From positions 434,001 to 498,000 of the forward strand of contig OZ025802.1 of assembly GCA_964019425.1 (NCBI GenBank): a stretch of 64,000 bases of DNA. Direction: 5' to 3'. Positions 1-8,522 of this stretch are shown here, one piece after another. A program made the position numbers and the translations under genes. The DNA is from Flectonema sp. DT1601. Lineage: Eukaryota; Euglenozoa; Diplonemea; Diplonemida; Diplonemidae. The stretch's first letter is position 1, and each line of letters starts with the position of its first letter. The notes beneath the pieces are model-generated. The model had not been told where the DNA came from. It did not search any database and saw only the letters and a program-made list of their open reading frames with translations.

Positions 1-1
1 A

Positions 2-2449
2 GACGAGCCAGCACAGGAAGTGGGACAACCCGAGGAAAAAGAGCACCCACCCCCCGACCCCCCGTCGAAGGAGGAGAAGCTGTATGCGGTGGCGGTGGGA
101 TGGAAACCGGGAGTGTATGCATCGTGGGAGGAGGCGAAGGCACAGACGGAAGGGTGCCCGAATGCGACACACCAGAGTTTCTCCTCCAGGAAGGAGGCGG
201 ACAGGTTTGTAGAGAGGTGGCAGCCGGAGACCAGGGAACCGACCCGGGCCACGGAGGGAGTCAGCCCACGTAAGTGGTACGCAGTGGCGAGGGGCAGGGC
301 GGTAGGCCTGTTCCAATGCTGGAACGAGGCGAACTCGATGGTGTCAGGCTACGCGGCGGCGAGACACAAGAGTTTCGCAAGCAAGGGGGAGGCGGAGGGA
401 TACCTCCGAACCCACCTGCTGGGGGAGGTGGTGGGGGAAGTAGGGACGAGGTACACCTTGGTGTACGCGTGCGAGGTAGACCCGGTAACGGGCCGTCTGG
501 GGGCGGCGGCGAGCTGGCTGGACACACACCGGTTCGAGGTGTTGGGCACATGGTCAGCTGGCCTGCCAGCGGGAGACACACACGGGGGGCGATACTTCGC
601 AGCCCTGGTGGGGCTGGTAGCGGCCAAGGCGTGTGGAGGCCTCGTCCCAGCGGAGGCATCCCTGCTGCTGCGAGGAAGCACGACACACTGGTCGACGGAC
701 CAGAGAGAGGTGCTGGAGGAGGCGGATTTGATGGGGAGGCGTACGACGCTGGTGGAGATGCCAGAGGGGATGAGAACACACGCGACGGAGGAGGCGGAAA
801 AAGCGGCGAAAGAGGGCTCGACCTCAGTGACGGAAGCCGTGATGAAGGTTTTCACAGAGGGGGCAACGAACTGCCTGGGACACGGGACACGGACGGGGAG
901 TCCCTTCACGGTGCGGTGGGAGGGAAGACAACTGCGTCTGGAACCCCGGTACACGGAAGGGGGGACGGGATCGTCAGGCGGCCGAGAGTCGGTGGAAGGA
1001 GAAGACGCGAGGGTGGAGGGCCGAGACGAGCAGAGCCCGGTCCCAACCCCGAAGGGGGCCGTACAAAGGGTAGAGGCGGGAGTCCTGGAGTTGAGCTCGG
1101 AAGGGTCGGAGGGAGATGACGATAGATCATCCTCCCCAGCGACAGGGCAGGACGAAGGGAACGGTTCCATGTCGGGAGGCTCCTTGGGGAGTCCAGGGAC
1201 GTCGGACATGGAAGCGGAAGAACAGACGGACGAAAGGGACCAGTCCGTAGACCCGTCGGCAGCAGAAACCTCAGGCGAAAACCATCACCTGGCCGAGGAC
1301 CTGCAAGCCGAGAATGGGGACGAGCTGGACGAGACGTCCCATCACTCAGGAGAGCCACCGTCGTCAGACGGCATGGACGGAGTGGAGGGGTTGAAGGACC
1401 TGGAAGACTCACAGTCGGAGATGGAAGTCGACGGAGAAAATGTGACGGAAGGGTCAGTAGTCCAGTACGTCGAGGAGACGTCAGAGGACGTGGTCCAGGT
1501 GGCAGAGTCGGACACAGAGGAGGAGGGATCGTCAGACTCCCAAATGACCATGACGGTCGATGAACAGGAATGGGAAGAGGGAGCGGCGCCTGAGGGGAAC
1601 GCAGGTCAGATGGCCTGGATGCTGGGACTACACCCAGAAGGGGGGAACGCGGAAACACGACGGGAGGGCCAGTCGGAGCCCCTTTCAAAGCTGGTGAACT
1701 CAGGCGAAACAAAACCAATGGCCGAGAGATCCAGTTTGGGGGCGAAGATGGGACCACGCGCAGTGGGTAGTGACGGGAGCGGGGAAGACGCAGAGAGATC
1801 GCCGGGCACGGTGTCAACACCGAGCACGAGAGGGAGGACGAAGTACAGAAAGGGAATGGAGGAGGAGAGGGAGGAGTGTGTGTCGCCGAAGACAAATACG
1901 GGAAGGGGACGCACGAGAGGCCGGAAGGCAAAGACGGGGGCAAAGGGGGCCGGAAAGGAGGACCCAAGTCCGCAGGTGTTGCAGGCGGAAATGGGAGAGT
2001 CCACCCCGAGCTCAGGTGAACGGCAGGCGAGGAGGAGGTACAGGAAGGGAGAAGAGAGGGAGAGGATAGAGGTTCTCTCCCCAGACCCGAGCAGGAAAGC
2101 GAAGAGGAAGAGACGCAAGCAGAAGGAACCGGAGCCAGTGGAGGGCACCACGAGGGAACAGGCGCCGCGGAGTTACAACAGGAAACCCACACTGCGTCGG
2201 GTAGGTAAGGGAGACTCACCCGACACAATGGGGTACGCACACGGGCCCCCGGGCTCCCTGACCTCGTTCACGGACGCGGGCGTACGCCCGGAGCCGGCGG
2301 AGCGAGACGGACAAGGTGTGGCAGGAGTAGAGTTGGTCACAAGGTCGTCGTCACAGAGTGAGAAAAGCACCCAAGGAGAGATGAGGGAGAGAGAAGGGGA
2401 TCCAACACGAAGGGTCCTGGACTTCTCGTCGAAAGGGGGAAGGCGCTAG
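2..2449 (+). CDS. GC-rich retroelement-like ORF with two RNase H1 N-terminal (viroplasmin-type) domains; left end open
   Basis: The frame is open to the left window edge, so the true start is not visible. Two tandem domains of about 45 residues near residues 25-70 and 85-130 have the pattern of the RNase H1 N-terminal RNA:DNA-hybrid-binding domain (YAVAVGWKPGVYASWEEAKAQ and WYAVARGRAVGLFQCWNEA, each closed by a SFxSxxEAxxx(V/L) helix). A following segment (about 140-260) may be a diverged RNase H fold, but I cannot place the acidic residues, so this is weak. The rest is acidic, Ser/Gly/Glu-rich and disordered, then turns basic with two related blocks (KYRKGMEEEREE and RRYRKGEERERIE). Base composition is far more GC-rich than the host genes. 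With the 3' region and A53 tract downstream it resembles the 3' part of a retroelement. Family unassigned; the hybrid-binding call is the firm part. Confidence 0.6.
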   Translation, partial: DEPAQEVGQPEEKEHPPPDPPSKEEKLYAVAVGWKPGVYASWEEAKAQTEGCPNATHQSFSSRKEADRFVERWQPETREPTRATEGVSPRKWYAVARGRAVGLFQCWNEANSMVSGYAAARHKSFASKGEAEGYLRTHLLGEVVGEVGTRYTLVYACEVDPVTGRLGAAASWLDTHRFEVLGTWSAGLPAGDTHGGRYFAALVGLVAAKACGGLVPAEASLLLRGSTTHWSTDQREVLEEADLMGRRTTLVEMPEGMRTHATEEAEKAAKEGSTSVTEAVMKVFTEGATNCLGHGTRTGSPFTVRWEGRQLRLEPRYTEGGTGSSGGRESVEGEDARVEGRDEQSPVPTPKGAVQRVEAGVLELSSEGSEGDDDRSSSPATGQDEGNGSMSGGSLGSPGTSDMEAEEQTDERDQSVDPSAAETSGENHHLAEDLQAENGDELDETSHHSGEPPSSDGMDGVEGLKDLEDSQSEMEVDGENVTEGSVVQYVEETSEDVVQVAESDTEEEGSSDSQMTMTVDEQEWEEGAAPEGNAGQMAWMLGLHPEGGNAETRREGQSEPLSKLVNSGETKPMAERSSLGAKMGPRAVGSDGSGEDAERSPGTVSTPSTRGRTKYRKGMEEEREECVSPKTNTGRGRTRGRKAKTGAKGAGKEDPSPQVLQAEMGESTPSSGERQARRRYRKGEERERIEVLSPDPSRKAKRKRRKQKEPEPVEGTTREQAPRSYNRKPTLRRVGKGDSPDTMGYAHGPPGSLTSFTDAGVRPEPAERDGQGVAGVELVTRSSSQSEKSTQGEMREREGDPTRRVLDFSSKGGRR

Positions 2450-3178
2450 GGACTCCACGAAGGAGGTCTCAAGAGTCGAGGAAAAGACAGAGCCAAGACC
2501 CCAGAGCCAACCCAAAACACATGGTAGAGGACGAGGGAGAACAAGAGCGGGAGCGAGGTTAGAAACGTGACCAAAGCCCCCGCGAAGCAGGAGACACAAC
2601 CTGCAACCAGACCCCCCCCCAAAAAAAAAACCCCGGTCAACGAGGCAAACTCGGACCAAAACATGCTTTTCACCCCCCCCAGGAAACACCGACCAGTGGA
2701 GCCAAAGGCCACACACATATTATAAAAATCAAAGGCCGCCCCCCAACCCAAGAAAAGGATGAAAAACTTTCAAGCGAAAAAACTTGACGTCCGTACGCCC
2801 CAGAGATCAAAGGACGGACGACTCACACCCCCTTCTTTCGCCCCATTTTATTTACTGGTACAGCGACAAATGTAAAGCTGGGTAGACGACGAATTATCTT
2901 TTGTGCACAGAGACAAGGGATCCATGAGAACAAAGGATCAAGAGAAGAAGGGCACATTCCCCATCCCAAACCCAGAAACATGAGAACTCATTAAATTGAA
3001 GGGTCATGTCTTTTCAAGTCGAAAAATGCTTAAATGCTGAAGAAGACTGTCGTCCCCAGCTCGCGGGTTTTCCCTGTCGCTGTATGTCGAGACAACGATC
3101 AGAGTCAGTAGAAAGATTGTACTAATTAACAGTATAATGAAAAAGGACAAAGAGAGTAGTTTCCATTTTATCTTCCCG

Positions 3179-3231
<53 letters not shown>
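2450..3231 (+). mobile_element. 3' non-coding region and poly(A) end of the GC-rich element
   Basis: No gene is seen. The sequence starts GC-rich like the ORF before it, becomes AT-rich after about 2.8 kb and ends in an uninterrupted run of 53 A (3179-3231). A long A run at the 3' side of a compositionally foreign ORF is what a retrotransposed RNA leaves behind. No target-site duplication can be tested because the left end lies outside the window. Inference: 3' end of a non-LTR-type insertion. Confidence 0.5.
3179..3231 (+). repeat. A53 homopolymer
   Basis: Fifty-three consecutive A residues, the longest homopolymer in the window, followed by a short (ATTT)-rich stretch. It lies about 290 bp upstream of the first tRNA-Glu gene. 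Confidence 0.95.
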
Positions 3232-3234
<3 letters not shown>

Positions 3235-3517
3235 TTATTTATTATTAAATAAAAAAAAATGATGGTAGGAATGGTAACCGAATTAGCTTCATGTGTCCAA
3301 TTTCAAGGACGCGTGACCACTTATTTTTCCGTTGCCGCTCTTCTTACGTCCTCAGGCGGAGCCTACCTATGTTTCCCGTGTTTTCCAATTTGTCAGACTT
3401 AAATCAAAAGAAAGTATAAAAGAAAGACAAAACAAAGAAGTGAAAAGAACAAAAACAAAGAGTCTGGAAGCACAGACGAGTGTAACCAAAAAAAGAAAAA
3501 AAAAATAAAAAATTACA

Positions 3518-3589
3518 TCCGCTGTAGTATAGTGGTTAGAACACCTGGCCCTCACCCAGGAAACCGGGGTTCAATTCCCCGCAGCGGAA
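3518..3589 (+). tRNA. tRNA-Glu (CTC), copy 1
   Basis: A 72-nt tRNA. The acceptor stem TCCGCTG/CAGCGGA has discriminator A. The anticodon arm is CCTGG-CCCTCAC-CCAGG with anticodon CTC (reads GAG). The T arm is CGGGG-TTCAATT-CCCCG. A- and B-box promoter elements are internal. There is no intron and no encoded CCA. The sequence is identical to the two copies near 12.7-13.0 kb. Confidence 0.97.
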
Positions 3590-3591
3590 TA

Positions 3592-3596
3592 TTTTT
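3592..3596 (+). terminator. Pol III T5 terminator of tRNA-Glu copy 1
   Basis: Five T residues begin three bases after the tRNA 3' end, the usual RNA polymerase III stop signal. Confidence 0.8.
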
Positions 3597-3612
3597 GCTT
3601 CAGACATTGTCT

Positions 3613-4413
3613 ATTCGTATTCGGAGGTCCTAGTTTACGTTTTGTCGGTCTTGACAAATTGTTCCAAGAACTTCGCAAGTAGTTGGTTCTCGTCAAACTC
3701 AGAAAAATGGAGTTCATTGGACACATCCTGAGTAAGCTTGGGCCCGACGTACTATGCCTTCAGGAGACTTCTTGCAGGATGGCATTGTTCCATTGGAACT
3801 ACGTTTGCTACAGGAGGGATAAGGAAGGGGAGGAGGCCTGATCACGTTAATAAGAAGAATTCAACATGATTGCTTTGATATCTCCATACTGTCGATGAGA
3901 GGAACTGTTGAGTCGATGGGGGTCAGAATTAACGAAGACGTAAGTATTCTCAACATCTCGACTTCCCACCGAGCTCGAGGATTAATTTTAAACTATTCTC
4001 CCTGAAACGTGTGGAAGTTCATACTCGCTGGTGACTTCAACGCACACTACTGGTCCAAGAAAACCGACGTAAAAGGCTGTGACCTTCGGATCAAAGGGAA
4101 GAGAAGAAGAATGTGGAACGCTTCGACGTAAAATTCACATTGTTCGAGATGGTGCGACAATTCCAACTGATTACATTCAGTTTGCAATCTCCTATTCGGT
4201 CCTGGGTTTCGTTCAACGTCCCCTGCTATCAACAAGAGACGTCTTCGAGTCTCAGCCCAGCTTCCATCTACGTGCCGTCATTTTCCAAGAATCTCGTCAT
4301 CAGCATCTCGAAACTATCCATCCTTCGTTCTATCGTACCTGTTCAGCCGTCGACTTCTTCACAGTTTTCTTCTCAATCTTCACATTGTCGAAATAATATA
4401 AAATATTTTTTAT
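3613..4413 (-). mobile_element. Rearranged LINE-A fragment with 2A-like sequence and internal inversion
   Basis: Three blocks match LINE-A in order but not in orientation. On the - strand, about 4413-4131 reads as the 5' end of the element: a 2A-like peptide, then an endonuclease start (KLNVISWNCRTISNN) one base out of frame with it. The block 3707 to about 4126 reads on the + strand as the endonuclease body (MEFIGHILSKLGPDVLCLQE and later KFILAGDFNAH), with several stops. The block 3614-3706 is again on the - strand and matches the inter-domain linker found at 7446-7534. Inside the inverted block, sequence equivalent to about 8094 is joined to that at about 7701 at a CTTC microhomology, a loss of roughly 390 bp. 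It is a decayed copy lying about 20 nt downstream of tRNA copy 1. Confidence 0.8.
4197..4238 (-). other. 2A-like ribosome-skipping sequence in LINE-A fragment
   Basis: The - strand translation reads LLLIAGDVERNPGP followed by N. It matches the 2A consensus D(V/I)ExNPGP with the typical hydrophobic run and Gly before it. A true 2A would be followed by P rather than N. The reading frame stays open upstream to a TGA about 20 codons before the motif. 2A sequences at the N-terminus of non-LTR retrotransposon ORFs are established for trypanosome L1Tc/ingi elements and some animal LINEs; here it lies just before the endonuclease start, the same position. The motif is seen directly; activity is not tested. 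Confidence 0.75.
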
Positions 4414-4449
4414 GACCGACCTACTCAAGAGAAGAGATGAAAAACTTTT
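4414..4449 (+). repeat. Duplicated tRNA-Glu 5' flank, left side of LINE-A
   Basis: This 36-bp sequence (gaccgacctactcaag..., ending aaaactttt) recurs with one mismatch at 12888-12923, directly upstream of tRNA copy 3. It is the left half of the target cut open by LINE-A. Confidence 0.9.
4441..4449. repeat. Target-site duplication of LINE-A, left copy
   Basis: AAAACTTTT lies immediately left of the LINE-A tail. The same 9-mer lies at 12718-12726, right of the LINE-A 5' end. Confidence 0.85.
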
Positions 4450-4470
4450 ATTTATTTATTTATTTATTTA

Positions 4471-4753
4471 GTCACATCCCCCCTGTCTTTCTACTTTGTT
4501 TTTATTCTTTCTGAGCATACTCGCTCTTCTTATTTTTTAACTAATTAAATAAGCAACAACGAGTGCAACTGTTGTGAGTCCGTTGGAGGACTTCCCCGGA
4601 TAGGAAGCTCACGACACTGTAAGTACAAAGCGAATGATCAATACGGAGACGGTGGCCAAAGACCACTGGGTTACCTGCGAGCTATGAAGCTCTACGGATG
4701 TCCTCAGAGAGTTATTAGGAGATGAATTAGGAGTGATGTATGAGTATGATATA
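4471..4753 (-). other. LINE-A 3' untranslated region
   Basis: No ORF. It lies between the LINE-A stop codon and its (TAAA)n tail. No similarity to the LINE-B 3' UTR is evident by eye. Confidence 0.6.
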
Positions 4754-7700
4754 CTAAAAAGATAGTAACTTCTGATAACAGCTTGTTGCCGTCCATTGTT
4801 CTAAATGCCATATGAAGCCAGCGAGGGAATGTAAGTTCCTCGTAGCGAACATAAATAGCAGGCTGTGTTCCTTCTTTGAAATCTTCGCTTCTTCCATGAC
4901 AGATCCAATTGTTCCATTTCTGATGCGTACCAGAGCAGAGTTCATGCAGTTAAACATCAAGTGTCTAGGTGATGAGTCCGTCCGTCTACAAAAAGGGCAC
5001 TTCAGTTGTACGCCTTTGTCTCTCAGCAAGGGGTGTGAACCCGTTCTGAATTGTGCAATTCTTACTTCCGAAGCTCTCAGCATGTCTTTCGGATATCTAG
5101 CAGTTCTCAATCCTCCGGTCGCCTCCAGATACTGTCTGAGCATCACCCGTTTCATTGGAGGCTTTGCCTTCTCGGAGGCTTCCATCATCTTTCCTATCAA
5201 CTTCCTGTGAGACTCCCTCGCTACCCTTGATTTGTGGGCGAAGAAATCCATGGTCGTTGAGACCGGTTTTCTTTCGGCATCCTTCGAGACTTCTTTGGCC
5301 AGCTTATCAGCCTTATCGTGTGGTTCAATCCCCACATGGGCCGGGATAAACTGGAGATGCACCTGTGTCTTCAGATCCCTAATGCTTTCCAGTATTAACA
5401 GAGAGTTCAACTTCCTCTGGGCAACAATCCCTCCATTGAGTTCCTCCAGGTTGGATCTCGAGTCACTGAAGATTCTGGTAATACCTGACCTGGGACCCAA
5501 GATCGAGTCAGCTTTGCCAATTTCTCTCATCAGCAGTTTGAGTGTTACTTGTTCAGCCTTGTAGCTGCTTTCAGTAGCTACAAGTCTTGACGACATCGTT
5601 CTCTCAGTTGGTGAGACCTGTACTGCTGCCGCACCCGCAGTGTAGTTAACAGGATCATGTGAGCCGTCCACATATATAGCCGAGTTGCAAGGGACTAGGT
5701 CCCTGCAGTATTCCTCAAATTTGTTCCTGTCCACATCTGCATCACCGGTCTTGTTATGACCATACCCACAGGATATCTCTAGATTTGGTACATCCGCCCA
5801 GGGTTCGATGCTGTCAGGTTGAACTATTCCTTGGAGGGCGATGTTACAATCTTCCTGCGGCAACTTAGAACTCCAGAATCCTTTCGCTATTCGGTTCGTC
5901 GAACGTACCCACTTCAGCGATCGATACCTAAACAGAGCAGTTCTGGCCTGTTTTTCTATTATCAACTTCATCGGGAGCATGTTCGCCTCCAAGAGCAGTG
6001 GGAGAGACCTGGTGTAGATGCTGCAACCCGTTATCCTTCTCGCAATCTTCTTCAGATTCAAGTCCACAAGATCAATCTGACCCTCAGATAGGAAAGGACC
6101 GAAGCTCTCCAGCCCATATGACAGCCTTGAAAGTATGTACAGGTTCTTGACCATGCACAGCGTCTTAAAATCAAAATCATACTGTTCTAGTTTCCCCAGG
6201 AGTGCAAGACCCTTCCTGGTCTCATCCAGCATCTTTCCGACCTGTGTTCCATAAGATAAATCACCATCAATGTGCACCCCCAGGTATTTAACGCTGTCTA
6301 CCATCGGCATCAGTACTGCGGTTAACAACTTTACTCTCAGCTTACTTGATCCATCAGGGAAAATTGCAAGCAGGTCCTTCGTATTAGCAACTTCGGTATC
6401 ATCCACCTTGAGAATGGTTTCTCCACTCCCCAGAATTGGCCTTCCAAACTCGTTCGGTCTGATCATCTTAGCCAGATCTCCCCTGCTTACAACGTAATAA
6501 TTATCCTTTGCAGTCCTGGGGAAGCCCAGTCTCCAGTAGATATCCTTTGGGCAGCGCACAGGCATACCACATGTCTTAGAGACGGACAGTGCCATATCAT
6601 TGGTTTTGCACCAGCTATCCACAAGTCCAAGGATCCATTGCGCTTTCTTATTGGTTAAATTAACGTCCTTATCAGAGACTACACAAGCGGTGTCATCTGC
6701 ATAAAGAGCCGAAACTGAGCCAGTCTTCTCCAACAACTTTGCCAGGTCATCAACATAAATCAGGTATAGCAGCGGACCGATAATCGATCCTTGGGGAACC
6801 CCCCTCGTTACCGTTCTGTAGGAGCTAAGGTTGCCATTCGCACTCACCCTTGCCTGCCTGCCCTTCAGGAAGTCAACTACCCATGCAATGAACGGGGAGG
6901 GAATACGCATGTTCTTCATCTTCTTGATCAGTTTCTCATGATTAATTCTATCAAATGCTTCCGTGAAGTCGAACGACAGCAGAACAGAGCTCTTGTTCTT
7001 TTCACTGGCCTCATGAAGAGCGTTGACTAACATTGAAATCTGCTCACACGTATTCCTTCCTCTTCTAAAACCCGCCTGGATAGACGACAGGGCATTGTTC
7101 TGGGTAAGCCAATACATCAACCTATCATAAATCACTCTTTCAAGTACTTTACCCACCACCGAGGTCAACGTGATCGGTCTGAAACTTGCGATCTTATCTT
7201 TTGGCTTACCTGGTTTGTAAACTGGCTTGATAAGACCCTCCTTCCAGATCCTCGGTACCTTTGACGTTAGCCACGATTCATTGAATAACGCCAGGAGGAA
7301 ATCCATTCCTATCACCGATAAGTTCTTCAACATTATCCCATGGATTCCATCTGGACCTGGTGCTTTCCCGGGCCTTACCTTCTTGATGGCTCGCTTCAGT
7401 TCAGTCATTGTTAGATTCCCTCCGATTTTGGCGAAGTCGCTGCTCTTCGTATTCGGAGGTCCTAGTTTACGTTTTGTCGGGGTCTTAACAAATTGTTCCA
7501 AGAACTTCGCAGGTAGTTGGTTCTCGTCAAACTCCGGAATGTGAATTTCACGTCCTTCATCCGTCTCAAGGTCCTTTATCTTTTTGAACGCATATGCAAA
7601 GCCTTCACCTTTTGCTAGCCGTTCAGCGATAAATTTTCCCTTCGCACGCTTGGTATCTGGGGTGGAAGCGTTCCACATTCTTCTTCTCTTCCCTTTGATC

Positions 7701-8250
7701 CGAAGCCTTCTTCTAACGTACCTCTTCGCTACTCCAAGAACGATTCTGTTGAACGTTACTGCTCTTCTCCCAACGCTCGCAGAGTTGTTTACCTTTCCAA
7801 ACCTGTAGTCTAGTTCATGTTCATATGAGTACCAATCAGCTGTATTGAAGTCCCAGACCGATCTCTTCGTCGCGTGGTTGCCCGAAGGCTCAAGGGGTGA
7901 GAGCGTATCGAAGGTAGCAGAGAGTGGTGTATGATCCGAACCGTGCTCAATTCCTTCACCTACCAGCTCAAAGTTAAGCAGTTGAATCTCCTCGTGGTGC
8001 AGGATCAGATCGGGCGAGGTCCCATGTCTCGGCAGTGTCGCTAGACCTGGCGGGTTCGCAATCAGGAGGTCCTCTTGCCCTGTCCAGTTGAGAAGGTCAC
8101 AGCCTTTTACGTCGGTTTTCTTGGACCAGTACCTATGGTGTGCGTTGAAGTCACCAGCGAGAATGAACTTGCCAACACGTTTCAGGGAGAATAGTTCAAA
8201 ATTAATCCTCGAGCTCGGTGGGGAGTAGATGTTGAGAATACTTACGTCTT
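4754..8250 (-). CDS. LINE-A ORF2, 3' part: endonuclease remnant, reverse transcriptase, RNase H
   Basis: About 1160 codons are open. At the N-terminal side is the end of an APE-type endonuclease (FILAGDFNAHHRYW, then GSDHTPL with the catalytic SDH-type motif). The reverse transcriptase follows: FRPITLTSVVGKVLERVIYD, SFDFTEAFDRI, GVPQGSIIGPLLYLIYVDDL and the catalytic YADD. An RNase H domain follows with VDGS, the AEQ glutamate, SDSR and KADKLAK, giving the usual acidic set. The C-terminus has a CCHC-like motif (CPFCRRTDSSPRHLMFNC). The N-terminal residues read from the T run (Met-His-Ser-Lys...) belong to the LINE-B tail, not to this protein. The upstream 16 codons of the frame lie at 12664-12711, split off by LINE-B. 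Confidence 0.9.
8246..8250. repeat. Target-site duplication of LINE-B, left copy (GTCTT)
   Basis: GTCTT is repeated at 12664-12668. The LINE-A fragment at 3.9 kb shows the uninterrupted site (AACGAAGACGTAAG) on the opposite strand, which proves the break point. Confidence 0.8.
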
Positions 8251-8271
8251 TTTTTTTTTTTTTTTTTTTTG

Positions 8272-8522
8272 AGTGCATCACGACCCGTGAGTCTGTGATG
8301 CTGATTGCGCTGTTAGGCGCGGTTGTTCTTTTTCTTTCTTTCTTTCTTACTTTCTTTGTTTTGGGGGTTGGGGGTGGGAATCCCGTAGGCTTCGTATCTC
8401 CTTTCTTTGTTTTGATAACTTAAAACTAATACTACATAATTAATTGTCCACTTGGACGACTTCAGATGTGTTGCAATGATGCCTTCAATGTTGATATTCG
8501 AAATGTCGATGTTTTAATAATA
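8272..8522 (-). other. LINE-B 3' UTR
   Basis: No ORF. It holds a TTTCTTTCTTTC-type run near 8330-8355 (read on the + strand) and ends at the poly(A) tail. Confidence 0.6.

Noticed and set aside
261-2240. Long - strand ORFs opposite the GC-rich ORF
   Set aside because: Pro/Ser/Arg-rich shadows produced by GC-rich third positions; no domain, and the + strand frame holds the recognisable domains.
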